Positions 9,683-18,164 of a DNA stretch of 64,000 bases are shown in pieces. The first letter of the stretch is position 1; every line of letters begins with the position of its first letter. The stretch comes from Sediminibacterium roseum (GTDB taxonomy: Bacteria > Bacteroidota > Bacteroidia > Chitinophagales > Chitinophagaceae). The notes under the pieces were generated by a model, which saw nothing but the letters and a program-made list of their open reading frames with translations, had not been told where the DNA came from and searched no databases. Made by a program: the position numbers and the translations under genes. The stretch is from positions 994,325-1,058,324 of the forward strand of contig NZ_JAACJS010000015.1 of assembly GCF_009939005.1 (NCBI RefSeq), read 5' to 3'.

Positions 9683-11145
9683 AACAGTACACACTTCTTG
9701 TCATTGACGATGGGCTGGTTTCAGAAAACCGTAAAGCAGAATATGAAACCATACTTGGGCCGCGTTTCCAATTGAAATACATTGAGTCCGGTTCACAGAT
9801 CGGCGAGATCCCCAAAATTAAAGCTGATGCTTATATCCTAGATATGGTACTTGATGGTTGGACAGGGAATCGCAAGAAAGACCAGCAAAATCTTTTTATT
9901 GAAGTAGTCGATCTAATTGGTGCGCGAGGACCAGTAATATTGGTGAGTAGTCGATGGAGCCCGGAAGTCGTTGGCTGGTTAAACAATTCAAATGGGAAAA
10001 TTGCTGTTTGCCACTTTTACGAATGGGCTGAATTTCAAGATATGGCTAAACGCCTTCAACATGAAGATGACAAAGAAAATCTGCACGTATCAATTAGCTT
10101 AAACATTGAAAAGGAAATCAATAAATTTAACAACAGAGATCTGACAACTAAAGATCAAGATGAATCAATTACAATACTTCATCTTTCAGATTTGCAATTC
10201 GGCGATAAGCTCACAGATTTGGATTCTGCATTTCTTCAATATAGTCTCGCTGCCTTTTTGCGTGAAAAGAAAATTTATCCTGATTTTCTTTGTCTAACAG
10301 GTGATGTAACCTTTAAGGGTGAGTTGAAAGAGATAGAGATGGCAGTTCATTGGATTAATACACTTTGCAAAGGCATTTTCCCATTTGAAAATTACAAATC
10401 TAGAATATTACTTGTGCCAGGAAATCATGATGTGAATATGGTTTTAAATGCAGCTGACACTGTCACCTATAATTTTAGCACTAAAAAACTAACCTCAAAC
10501 AAAACACCTCAGAAACAATTCCAATCATATGGACTGCTTCCCTTCAAAGAATTGGCGTATGCCCTGACACAGGATCCTTCATGGTTCACAATACAAAATG
10601 ATCTATGCTTTATCAATGACCGGTTTCTTCATTGGGGTGTACGGTTCATTCATCTAAACTCTGTTGTCGAACAGTCGTGGGCTTCTCCAAAAAAGGTGGA
10701 TATTCCAGAAAGTGCTATTGAACGAATCTACAAATCGCTTCATATTCACGAACAGGAAGACTTATATACGATTTTGTTGAGCCATCATGGTAAAGAAGAT
10801 TTTGAAATAAATGAAGATGATCCTACACAACGATGGGGTAAAATACGAAATGTGATTGATGGAACTAGAACTAATCTATTTCTTTATGGACACAGGCATG
10901 GGTTTAATACATGGTATGGAGATAATGAAGAAGGAACTTATATAAAACATACCAAATTTCATAGAACCGCAACCCTCATGTTAAATGAAAAGGCAAGAGA
11001 AATAGACAAACAAAATAACAGAGTTCAGAATAGAGGATTTTCAGTGATTACACTGAAACGGGAAAATGGTGCTGTGAAAAAATCACGGGATTTAGAAATT
11101 GCAGAGTATGAAGTATCTGGTGCAAAGATCTCCCGACGCAATTAG
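9679..11145 (+). CDS. Receiver domain-calcineurin-like phosphoesterase fusion
   Basis: The 488-residue protein starts with a receiver-like domain (about 1-115: LLVIDDG with an acidic pair at 9-10, YILDMVLD near 55, and VSSRW instead of the usual Thr-Ala). From about 163 it is a calcineurin-like metallophosphoesterase with all core motifs: HLSDLQFGD near 167, LTGDVTFKGE near 207, PGNHDVN near 247, LSHHGKED near 367 and YGHRHG near 404. Enzymes of this fold hydrolyse phosphodiesters or phosphomonoesters, including DNA (Mre11, SbcD) and cyclic nucleotides. The start overlaps the stop of the giant ATPase gene, so both should be made together. The likely role is an effector hydrolase gated by its receiver domain and the upstream ATPase; this is inference. 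Confidence 0.85.
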   Translation: MKQYTLLVIDDGLVSENRKAEYETILGPRFQLKYIESGSQIGEIPKIKADAYILDMVLDGWTGNRKKDQQNLFIEVVDLIGARGPVILVSSRWSPEVVGWLNNSNGKIAVCHFYEWAEFQDMAKRLQHEDDKENLHVSISLNIEKEINKFNNRDLTTKDQDESITILHLSDLQFGDKLTDLDSAFLQYSLAAFLREKKIYPDFLCLTGDVTFKGELKEIEMAVHWINTLCKGIFPFENYKSRILLVPGNHDVNMVLNAADTVTYNFSTKKLTSNKTPQKQFQSYGLLPFKELAYALTQDPSWFTIQNDLCFINDRFLHWGVRFIHLNSVVEQSWASPKKVDIPESAIERIYKSLHIHEQEDLYTILLSHHGKEDFEINEDDPTQRWGKIRNVIDGTRTNLFLYGHRHGFNTWYGDNEEGTYIKHTKFHRTATLMLNEKAREIDKQNNRVQNRGFSVITLKRENGAVKKSRDLEIAEYEVSGAKISRRN

Positions 11146-11387
11146 CTTTTCACCTATAAAAATCAACAAATTCTCGGCGCAAAAGTATTGATAAAATTTG
11201 ACGATTTTCGAAGAGGCAATCTTGATTCACATTGCGTTGGCTGATTCGGTAAAGGTAGTAGACGCCGCTGTTGAGGAAGCGATCGAAACGTAAAAGGTTC
11301 AGGTAAACAGTGTTACAATTGCTGCTTAATCAATTCTTAGCAAGTGCTTTGGTTGCTGAACAAATAATGATAACTTTAAAGAAAAAA

Positions 11388-11663
11388 ATGGTACAACAAA
11401 TCAATACAACCCAAAGACTGTCGTCTGGTTCGATCATGATCAAAAGTCCTGATGGTGGAAAGACCGGAACAAAATACCAGGTTCATTTTTTCGCAGGTCT
11501 TGTGCGGTTTACGACCCTGGCGGGTGTTTACCTGAAAGCAGACAACACTACCGATGAAATATCAATTACCGACATTCCTGCTGCGCTGGATACCATCGAT
11601 CATTTTGAAGATTATCTCGCGCATCACAACACAGCTCTCCCGCTTTACAAAGTCGTTGCATAA
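11388..11663 (+). CDS. Small protein of unknown function upstream of an HNH-type nuclease
   Basis: The 91-residue product starting at ATG 11388 (MVQQINTTQRL) is not recognised. In-frame ATG 11367 and an earlier TTG at 11310 are possible starts, but 11388 gives a polar N-terminus without the hydrophobic leader-like stretch. The protein is predicted soluble and beta-rich, with an acidic C-terminal half. Its TAA is one base before the ATG of the HNH-type gene, so it is probably cotranscribed. The 240 bases before it (11146-11387) show no other gene. A partner or immunity role for the nuclease is only a guess from spacing. Confidence 0.55.
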   Translation: MVQQINTTQRLSSGSIMIKSPDGGKTGTKYQVHFFAGLVRFTTLAGVYLKADNTTDEISITDIPAALDTIDHFEDYLAHHNTALPLYKVVA

Positions 11664-11664
11664 C

Positions 11665-12903
11665 ATGCAGGCCAATGAGCTGCTGGAAGTGGGCACAGAT
11701 CCAGACGCCGTGCCATTGCATTTCAGTAAAGCGCAGGCCCTCTTTGCACAAGGATTTTTTCAGGCTTATGATTTTCAGGACATTCTCTTTTACAATCCGG
11801 AAGTAGTTGTAAAACACAAACTGAAAACCGATCGCAGCTGCAGATTCTGTCAGAAACAAATGCCGGACGTCACTTTTAAAAAAGACGCACATATCTATCC
11901 GGAGTTTATAGGCAACCGAAAACTCGTCAGCGATTTTGAATGCGACGAGTGCAACAGCATTTTTTCCAAACTGGAAAACGACCTCAATCATTTTTTGGGA
12001 CCAGTCCTTGCTTTGCAGGGTATCCAGGGTAAAAAGAAAAAAGGGAGAGGACGCGATGTATCCTACACCGCACCCGACAACCGCCTGAAGATTGAACCCA
12101 TCAAACTGGAGGATGGAACCAAAGGGATTGCGGTTTCAAAAGCAGATCTCGGTGACCCAAGTATCACCATCAATCATTCCGGTGGCGAAACCTATATCGA
12201 GTACACCAAACACGATTACATTCCGCTGAACGTGTACAAACTCTTGCTCAAGATGGCGGTCTGTTCGCTACCTGAAGCGGAAATGAAAAACTATCCGTCA
12301 CTGCCTGCCTATTTGTTGGATGATAGCCTGGATGAAAAAATGAATGGCTGTCAGTTCATGACCATTCATAGAAAACCATTTAGCCTCGGACACCGCGCGC
12401 CGATTGGTAACCTGTTTAAAAAGAGAGATAAAAACAGGCTCCTGCCTACACACGTATTCGTGTTGATGTTTGCCAATTTCGTCGTTCAGATCTATCTGCC
12501 CGAACATTTAGATGACATTCCGCTGATTTACGAGTCTGGTAAACTGCCCGAAATCGCGCCGATTTTACCCCCTTTCTTCTATTCGCGCAAAGAGGCCGAT
12601 ACCCTTGCCTATACTTCAACAAATTATATGATGAACAGCAAGGATACCGTCGAAAAGGAACTCGAACGCATCAGCATGCAAAACAATCCGCAAGCACTTG
12701 CCAAGGCCCATGTCTACAACGCATATACCGATGCTTCGGTACCCGTTGAAAACTTTGGCGAAACCATGAAGCTCCTGCTCTTTGAAGAACAAAAGATCAT
12801 CAGCAAGACCCAGTTAAAAGAACTGGCCAAAAAAGCTGCACAACTAGGCCCGAAAAGAAAGCAAGCGTCGGAAAATCAGGACGAAACTTCCACTACCGAT
12901 TGA
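11665..12903 (+). CDS. HNH_5-like zinc-binding nuclease protein
   Basis: The 412-residue product begins at ATG 11665, one base after the preceding stop; the longer frame from 11554 would overlap that gene and add a basic tail without domain support. A zinc-binding HNH core lies near residues 59-97: CRFC near 59, AHIYPE near 76 and CDECN near 93. This spacing matches the HNH_5 type, in which the His before the I-x-P-E segment is catalytic. The remaining 300 residues are alpha/beta with a Lys-rich end (KKRDKN; KRKQ). Metal-dependent DNA cleavage is the known activity of the fold. Its 3' end overlaps the convergent MBL gene by 28 bases. Confidence 0.65.
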   Translation: MQANELLEVGTDPDAVPLHFSKAQALFAQGFFQAYDFQDILFYNPEVVVKHKLKTDRSCRFCQKQMPDVTFKKDAHIYPEFIGNRKLVSDFECDECNSIFSKLENDLNHFLGPVLALQGIQGKKKKGRGRDVSYTAPDNRLKIEPIKLEDGTKGIAVSKADLGDPSITINHSGGETYIEYTKHDYIPLNVYKLLLKMAVCSLPEAEMKNYPSLPAYLLDDSLDEKMNGCQFMTIHRKPFSLGHRAPIGNLFKKRDKNRLLPTHVFVLMFANFVVQIYLPEHLDDIPLIYESGKLPEIAPILPPFFYSRKEADTLAYTSTNYMMNSKDTVEKELERISMQNNPQALAKAHVYNAYTDASVPVENFGETMKLLLFEEQKIISKTQLKELAKKAAQLGPKRKQASENQDETSTTD

Positions 12904-13958
12904 AAAGGAACAGGTGTTGCTGCTGAGTATCCAGATCTACTCAAATCGGTGGGTGTGTGAAAATAGTGAGAGGTTCCTTTGGTTTGATACACTTTGATTT
13001 CACGTCTATGCAGCGCATTGATTACACTCCCATTTGGATGACAGGGTTCCCCTTTGGCACTACAGGAAATATATGCGGTTGGTGCGTAAATTTCCTCCAG
13101 TATTTTTTTAGAGATATTATTTTTACTGCCATGATGCGGTACCTGGAACCTGTCAAGCTTGGTCAGATCGATGCCTTTGGATTTGGCAAACGCGATCGCA
13201 TCAAACAATCCGGCAGTTCCGGCATCACCGGTAAATAATATTTTCTTACCCGCTACCGTCAGGTACAACACAAGACTCATGTTATTTTCACAACTGGTCG
13301 TACAATTTTCTTCAGCAATATGTTCCGTGCTAAAATCCATTGTTTCAATGATCGCTTCTTCCATAAGTTCGGAAAACGCCTTTTCAAGACTTTCCTGCAT
13401 TGTCATTTCAGGTGTCTTTTTGGAAGATTGAAGCAGCTTGATATAAGCATCTTTACTTGGGCCGAGAACAGTTAAAACAGGTTTACCATCTTCTTTAAAA
13501 AAAGAACCTTGCTTCGGCGCGAAGATTGGAATCTTCTTTTTGTTCGCCAGCTGCTCAATCTCGTAAGCAAACTGGTAGGTATCTTTCAAGTGCTGATCAA
13601 AGCTTTTTTTGGTAATGCGACCATCTTTGATGGAGTCTTGCAGATCGGGCCAATGATTCCAGGGTCTATGCATCCATATTTTGCCAACTTCCAGCTCGCT
13701 TACAACTGTGCGCAAGCCTGATGCATGATCGATATCCGGATGCGTAAGGATCACGCGGTTAACTTTATCAGTTTTGTATACTTCATTAACGTGGGTAACC
13801 AGCGCCTCTCCGCTGGCAACATTTCCTCCGTCAATAACAAACACGGTTTGGCTCTTCCATTTACCGGATTCATAATTACCAAAACGCAGTGCAATCGCGT
13901 CACCGCCTTTGGACCCGTCGCCTACTGGTAAAAAATCTATTTCAAGTGCATTACTCAT
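12876..13958 (-). CDS. Metallo-beta-lactamase-fold hydrolase (ComEC-like MBL domain), last gene of E2-E1-JAB operon
   Basis: The 360-residue protein carries the MBL zinc signature THPDIDH at 72-78, a later FTGDAG near 245 and VPHHGSKN near 273. These motifs are typical of the stand-alone ComEC/Rec2-like MBL hydrolases. No membrane segment or signal peptide is seen, so it is cytosolic. It starts 24 bases after the small membrane protein gene and is the fourth gene of a minus-strand operon containing an E2-E1-JAB fusion. It is a second MBL protein, diverged from the one that opens the operon. Substrate unknown; phosphodiester hydrolysis is the usual chemistry of this branch. Confidence 0.85.
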   Translation of the reverse strand: MSNALEIDFLPVGDGSKGGDAIALRFGNYESGKWKSQTVFVIDGGNVASGEALVTHVNEVYKTDKVNRVILTHPDIDHASGLRTVVSELEVGKIWMHRPWNHWPDLQDSIKDGRITKKSFDQHLKDTYQFAYEIEQLANKKKIPIFAPKQGSFFKEDGKPVLTVLGPSKDAYIKLLQSSKKTPEMTMQESLEKAFSELMEEAIIETMDFSTEHIAEENCTTSCENNMSLVLYLTVAGKKILFTGDAGTAGLFDAIAFAKSKGIDLTKLDRFQVPHHGSKNNISKKILEEIYAPTAYISCSAKGEPCHPNGSVINALHRREIKVYQTKGTSHYFHTPTDLSRSGYSAATPVPFQSVVEVSS

Positions 13959-13982
13959 AAAATGAATGGTTGTTAATTGTTT

Positions 13983-14456
13983 TTAATGATTATCGTTTTC
14001 ACCGGCAGATCTCGATTTCTCAATCCCCCAGGTTGCTTTTGCCAGCTCTTCTATCTTCATGATGAACTTATCGACGTTCAGACCGGCGATAAAAGCCAGT
14101 GCAAAAAATCCGAGATTGGTAGCGTCGGTTTCCTTCTTTGCTTCGAGGACCAGCAAGCCGGCTTTCAGGAAGAGAAAACTCACGCCGCCGCAGATCAAAC
14201 TAGCAACAGGCCGGATAAGGTACCACACCATCCAATCGCTGTCCCAGTTTTTACGTACACAGTAGTTCAGGTATACACCACGCAGGCAATACAGCACGCC
14301 GCCTGCTCCTGCGATCAGTATGGATTCAACCAGTAGATTGTATTCATTGCTGGGAAGCAGGCTCCCAAACAACAGCGCATAGCCCATCTGTGCAATCAAT
14401 GCTAGTATGCCCAGCAGGTACGCGATGACGACGCTTACAGAAATAGTTTTTGTCAT
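13983..14456 (-). CDS. Small four-helix membrane protein in E2-E1-JAB operon
   Basis: This 157-residue protein has four hydrophobic segments: about 7-32, 43-63, 79-100 (ending LIRPVASLICGG) and a final one near 118-133 that includes FFALAFIAGL. It ends with a polar, acidic tail. There is no recognised domain. It sits between the E2-E1-JAB gene (36 bases upstream) and the second MBL gene (24 bases downstream), all on the minus strand. Small multi-pass proteins in immune operons often act as membrane effectors, but nothing in the sequence proves that here. Confidence 0.7.
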   Translation of the reverse strand: MTKTISVSVVIAYLLGILALIAQMGYALLFGSLLPSNEYNLLVESILIAGAGGVLYCLRGVYLNYCVRKNWDSDWMVWYLIRPVASLICGGVSFLFLKAGLLVLEAKKETDATNLGFFALAFIAGLNVDKFIMKIEELAKATWGIEKSRSAGENDNH

Positions 14457-14492
14457 TGGATTACTTACGTTTTGTTTTGTGGATATTCTCCT

Positions 14493-16697
14493 TCATACTG
14501 TCTTTGAAATATAAAATCTGGATTCTCTGTTTTCCCCCGCAATGGCCATCAAGGCAGGCAATCCTTCCTGATACATATTTTCGTGCAGCCACGCAAACAG
14601 GATCAGGTCGTCCTCACTCATACCCGGCCCATATCCTTCCGGATGACTATGCCATTCACCGATATACTGTAAGCCACCAGCGGTGACCTGGGCGACATGG
14701 CGCAGTTCCTCGCCCAGGTTTTTGATCCCGCGTATATAAGCGGTCGGGTATTCGTAGCTATCTTCCGGCGAACCGATGATGTCGGCTACAAAAACAATTT
14801 TCCGTTCCATATCATAGGTACCCAGTAACACCCCGCCCGTTTCATTGGGTAATTTTCCTGCGCGCCGCTCGTAGATTTTGTCGATTAGGTAGTCGTCATA
14901 GAAGACGGTCCAGTCACCCAGCGTTTGAGCGATAGGAAGCTGCACTTCGGCCTGGTGTGCTGTGACCGATAGTGTATCGGGATCGGTGCGCCAGACCTTG
15001 ATGGAAGGCTTGTCACTGGTGAGCACTTGCTTAAAATATTTAGAACCGATCCCTGCAGCGAGTGCAATTGAATCCTGGGGTAGCGTGGAAGAAATATCCC
15101 TGCAACCCGCACCATAGCGGATGGGCTCTCCTTCCTTCTTAAAATGGTCGTGCAGTGGGTCGGTGTGTAGCAGAAAACGCAGGTACTGCACTTCCAGTGC
15201 CATTGCATCATACTTCGCTTGCTTGTCCTGCACAATCGCTACCAGGTCTGTTCCGGAAGGGTTTAAGAAAAAGCTGGCGATCCTGCGCCCATCAGCCAAA
15301 CCGGCCAGTGATCGGTAGGCTGCGGTGGATGCTGACAGGTCAACGAGCAATTCTGATGATGCGATTGCTTGCAGAACCGCAGGATCTGTTTGATCGTTCA
15401 CCACATCTTTTACAAGCGGTGTAACACTGCCTTTCAGAATACTGTTTGCCTGGCGCGCAAGTCCCAGTACCTTACTAGTCATCAGATCAAACCCCAGTAA
15501 TGTATGGCGGGCGAGGTTGTGCGGAAACAGCAAATCCGGATCGGCTACGGACCATTTACCAATGCCAGCTCTTACCAGGTTCATGATAAACTGCGAACCG
15601 AGCGCACCGGCACCAACCGCAAAGCAGGGCGTTACCACCAGTAACCCTTCCACGCTATTCATGTAATGAGCCAGCGCTGGTTGGAAAGGAAGTACGGGAC
15701 GAAGAATGCCGATCTCCACAGTCTTCAATAGTTCCGTACTGATGGCCCCCATCACATAACCCATACCCAGTTCCGGGGCCAGGTCATCCCAGAGATTCAA
15801 CTTTTTCCCAATGGTAGCAAGTGAGTCTGCTGTCAGGAACACAAAATGATCGATGGAAACCACCTCCCCATTCTCTTCTCTTATTTTGGGAAGGTCAATC
15901 ATCAGTAGCAACCTGTTATTCAGGTTGATACCGGCCGTTTTATGAGCGGTAAGTTTTTGCTTTAAAAAATCAGCAAGATCAATGCCAGCAGCCAAAAGCA
16001 GTTCAGCTAAAGTACGCAGGTCACGCGGCGAACGCTTGATAATACCATGCAGTTGCGGTTTACCGACAAGACATTCCAGGCTGGCTGGAAACTGTTGACC
16101 ACCTCGATTATGACCGGTTGCAACCAAAGACAATCGGTTTCGATACTGTCCGCCGATATCGTACAGGTACACCTCCTGGTTTGCGGTAACACTTTCCAGA
16201 TAGATCACACCGTCCTCACCCATCATCAACGGCTCAAGCGGTTGGTCGCTCTGGTGCAATTCACCCAGCGCCGATAAACGCAGCCATTCCCTGATCCGCT
16301 CCAGGAACAGGAAGCCGGTCCAGAATAGTTTGACCTCATTGTAGTCCTGGTTGTAAAGGCAAAGCGAACGCGGCTTTTCCTGGATCTCCAGCAACTGGTG
16401 TGGCAGTTCGGGAAAATCTTCCCGTAACATCCATACACGCGGATAAAATGCATCTTTGGGATCGAACAATACAGCAAACGTTTCTTCACCTCGTATATCA
16501 CACACACGTTTGGAGGACAGCTGGACCTGTGCCCTGACAACAACGGTTTCCGTCCCATCCGCCAGCTTCAAAACCTGGCTCACTTCTGCGAATGGCGAAA
16601 GATCTACCGCTTCATAAAACGCAGCGGCCTTAGTAATCGTAATACTGACCGGATCCATTGGATCGCCGGCCAGTGTGAGTAGTGTCTGTGGTTTCAT
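14493..16697 (-). CDS. E2-E1-JAB triple-fusion ubiquitin-like conjugation protein
   Basis: The 734-residue protein combines three ubiquitin-pathway modules. Residues 1-170 look like an E2-type domain with SLCLYNQDYN around a candidate catalytic Cys at 113, followed by a Trp-rich helix. An E1/ThiF adenylating domain follows (GAGALGSQ near 362, then ADPDLLFPHNLARH), with a likely catalytic Cys in GAGCRD near 528. The C-terminus is a JAB/MPN isopeptidase (ETGGVLLG near 616, GEWHSHPEG near 682 and SEDDL, the JAMM zinc ligands). Related E1-E2 (Cap2) and JAB (Cap3) proteins in CBASS, and the Bil systems, conjugate and remove protein tags. The ATG shares its A with the stop of the upstream MBL gene (TAATG). 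No separate ubiquitin-like gene or CD-NTase is adjacent. Confidence 0.8.
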   Translation of the reverse strand: MKPQTLLTLAGDPMDPVSITITKAAAFYEAVDLSPFAEVSQVLKLADGTETVVVRAQVQLSSKRVCDIRGEETFAVLFDPKDAFYPRVWMLREDFPELPHQLLEIQEKPRSLCLYNQDYNEVKLFWTGFLFLERIREWLRLSALGELHQSDQPLEPLMMGEDGVIYLESVTANQEVYLYDIGGQYRNRLSLVATGHNRGGQQFPASLECLVGKPQLHGIIKRSPRDLRTLAELLLAAGIDLADFLKQKLTAHKTAGINLNNRLLLMIDLPKIREENGEVVSIDHFVFLTADSLATIGKKLNLWDDLAPELGMGYVMGAISTELLKTVEIGILRPVLPFQPALAHYMNSVEGLLVVTPCFAVGAGALGSQFIMNLVRAGIGKWSVADPDLLFPHNLARHTLLGFDLMTSKVLGLARQANSILKGSVTPLVKDVVNDQTDPAVLQAIASSELLVDLSASTAAYRSLAGLADGRRIASFFLNPSGTDLVAIVQDKQAKYDAMALEVQYLRFLLHTDPLHDHFKKEGEPIRYGAGCRDISSTLPQDSIALAAGIGSKYFKQVLTSDKPSIKVWRTDPDTLSVTAHQAEVQLPIAQTLGDWTVFYDDYLIDKIYERRAGKLPNETGGVLLGTYDMERKIVFVADIIGSPEDSYEYPTAYIRGIKNLGEELRHVAQVTAGGLQYIGEWHSHPEGYGPGMSEDDLILFAWLHENMYQEGLPALMAIAGENRESRFYISKTV

Positions 16698-17803
16698 TAG
16701 CCTGCTTTGGGTGCTCGTCTGTCGGTCACGAATCCAGCAGGCGCAAGGGTTTTGAGTAAAGTGGTTCCGTAATTGTTGACGACGATTTCAATCGCGCGTG
16801 GCGCGGCACTGTTCGGGAAGGACATCGTCACCTGCAGCTCACCATCCTTGTCATCAGCAACGGACTGGTAATAGTTGTTGGCCTGCTTATGCGGTGGTTG
16901 CACCGTATCGTAAACAGCCGGTACCGGGCAGGAAGGCGAGATCAATAAGGGATTGTCACCTGCATGTTCTTCAAAAAGCTTTTTCACCGGGCCGACTGGC
17001 TCGGTAATGGTTTCGCCTTTTTCCGGCGCAAGTGATTTGTAGCTCATGTGGTGGGCGATATGCACAATATCCCAGTTTAGCCGGTGCTCATTGCCAAATC
17101 TTTCGCTGGCAGCGATCACATGATCCAGCAATTGCCAATCGGCATCACCGAGCAGAAGGAACTTGGTTTGCTGCTGGTTGGTGAACGTAGCCTGCAACAC
17201 CATGCAAGCATCATTGCGATTGATCTCTGTATCGGCATCGATTGTATAGGCAAAGGGTGCATGCGCGAAAAATTCCACTTCGGGATTCTCAGCTCCCCAG
17301 CCTGGAACGCTCTTGCCTGCATCCACGATCAGGTGCTGTACTTCCTCGAAAGGAATGCCTTCCTTTTTCAGCCAGTCTTTCAGTTTGTTCGGTTTGGAAA
17401 AAACCTTGATGCCCGTTTTCTGCCTGAGCCGGTACCTGGCTTCTGCCCTTAGGATACGGGTTTCATCCTCGCAACCCTCTTCCAGGATCACCTGTGCAGG
17501 CACCCAGAGGTCATTGATCTTTTTACGGCCCTCACCCTGGTAAATCTTGGCGTGCCGCAGGTGAAAATATTCACTAAAACGTTGCACGTGGTCCAGGTCA
17601 GCGTGCGTAAACCCAACGGCATCGTAATAGTCGTTGGTAACATGTTTATCCAGTTCTTCAGGGAGATCGCAGCGCAGATCGTCCGGATCCCCAGTTTTCG
17701 TGTTAGCGTAATCAAACAGGATTCTTTTGCCGCTGTTTAATTTCAGCAGCGTTGTGTCGGCATTTCCCAGTGGGAAAAAGAGAAGATTGTGGCTCATAAC
17801 CAT
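16697..17803 (-). CDS. Metallo-beta-lactamase-fold hydrolase, first gene of E2-E1-JAB operon
   Basis: The 368-residue protein has the MBL signature THADLDH at 66-72 and LLGDADW near 216, then AHHMSYKS near 250 in place of the usual HHGS. It is a cytosolic MBL hydrolase of the ComEC-like type. Its stop codon overlaps the ATG of the E2-E1-JAB gene by one base, indicating translational coupling. Pairing of an MBL protein with E2/E1/JAB fusions has been described in surveys of prokaryotic ubiquitin-like systems, which supports calling the pair one system. An ATG two codons inside (MSHN) is an alternative start. Confidence 0.85.
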   Translation of the reverse strand: MVMSHNLLFFPLGNADTTLLKLNSGKRILFDYANTKTGDPDDLRCDLPEELDKHVTNDYYDAVGFTHADLDHVQRFSEYFHLRHAKIYQGEGRKKINDLWVPAQVILEEGCEDETRILRAEARYRLRQKTGIKVFSKPNKLKDWLKKEGIPFEEVQHLIVDAGKSVPGWGAENPEVEFFAHAPFAYTIDADTEINRNDACMVLQATFTNQQQTKFLLLGDADWQLLDHVIAASERFGNEHRLNWDIVHIAHHMSYKSLAPEKGETITEPVGPVKKLFEEHAGDNPLLISPSCPVPAVYDTVQPPHKQANNYYQSVADDKDGELQVTMSFPNSAAPRAIEIVVNNYGTTLLKTLAPAGFVTDRRAPKAG

Positions 17804-17966
17804 TGTTAATCAGTTAAAAAATGAAAAAATGGACTTTAACTGATTTCGTTATGAACTGGCGGTACGATATTTATTATTATCTATATTGCAGCACAATACC
17901 TCTGACGAGGGGGTATAACTAACCAGGAAAGGCGGTTTTACCAAAGTCTACCTTTCTTAATGTATC

Positions 17967-18008
17967 AGCCCTTAACGGAAGCCGCGAACTTCTTTTAGGG
18001 GCTTTTTG
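17967..18008 (+). terminator. Rho-independent terminator-like hairpin without an upstream gene
   Basis: AGCCCTTAA at 17967-17975 pairs with the block at 17994-18003 (TTTAGGGGCT) to give a nine-pair stem with one G-T pair, followed by TTTTT. It lies inside the 360-base divergent region between the MBL operon (starting at 17803) and the gene at 18165, where no protein gene ends. It could close a short plus-strand RNA beginning near 17880. A second weak hairpin (GAAAGG paired with CCTTTC) lies just before it. The rest of 17804-18164 is AT-rich and otherwise empty. Confidence 0.45.
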
Positions 18009-18164
18009 TATCATGTGGGTTTATCAATCATGTGATGTAATGTTAACACTACAAAAATACTACTTCTTGTGAAAAAATCAAATTTTTATTAAAGTTTGCT
18101 GATTTAATAAAAATTTATTGTCGGTATTGCTTGATTTTCAAGGTCTAAACCCTAACATTGTGCT

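Noticed and set aside
14493..17803. Type II CBASS operon
   Set aside because: E1, E2 and JAB modules are present but no CD-NTase and no typical CBASS effector gene next to them; the MBL genes point to a different association.
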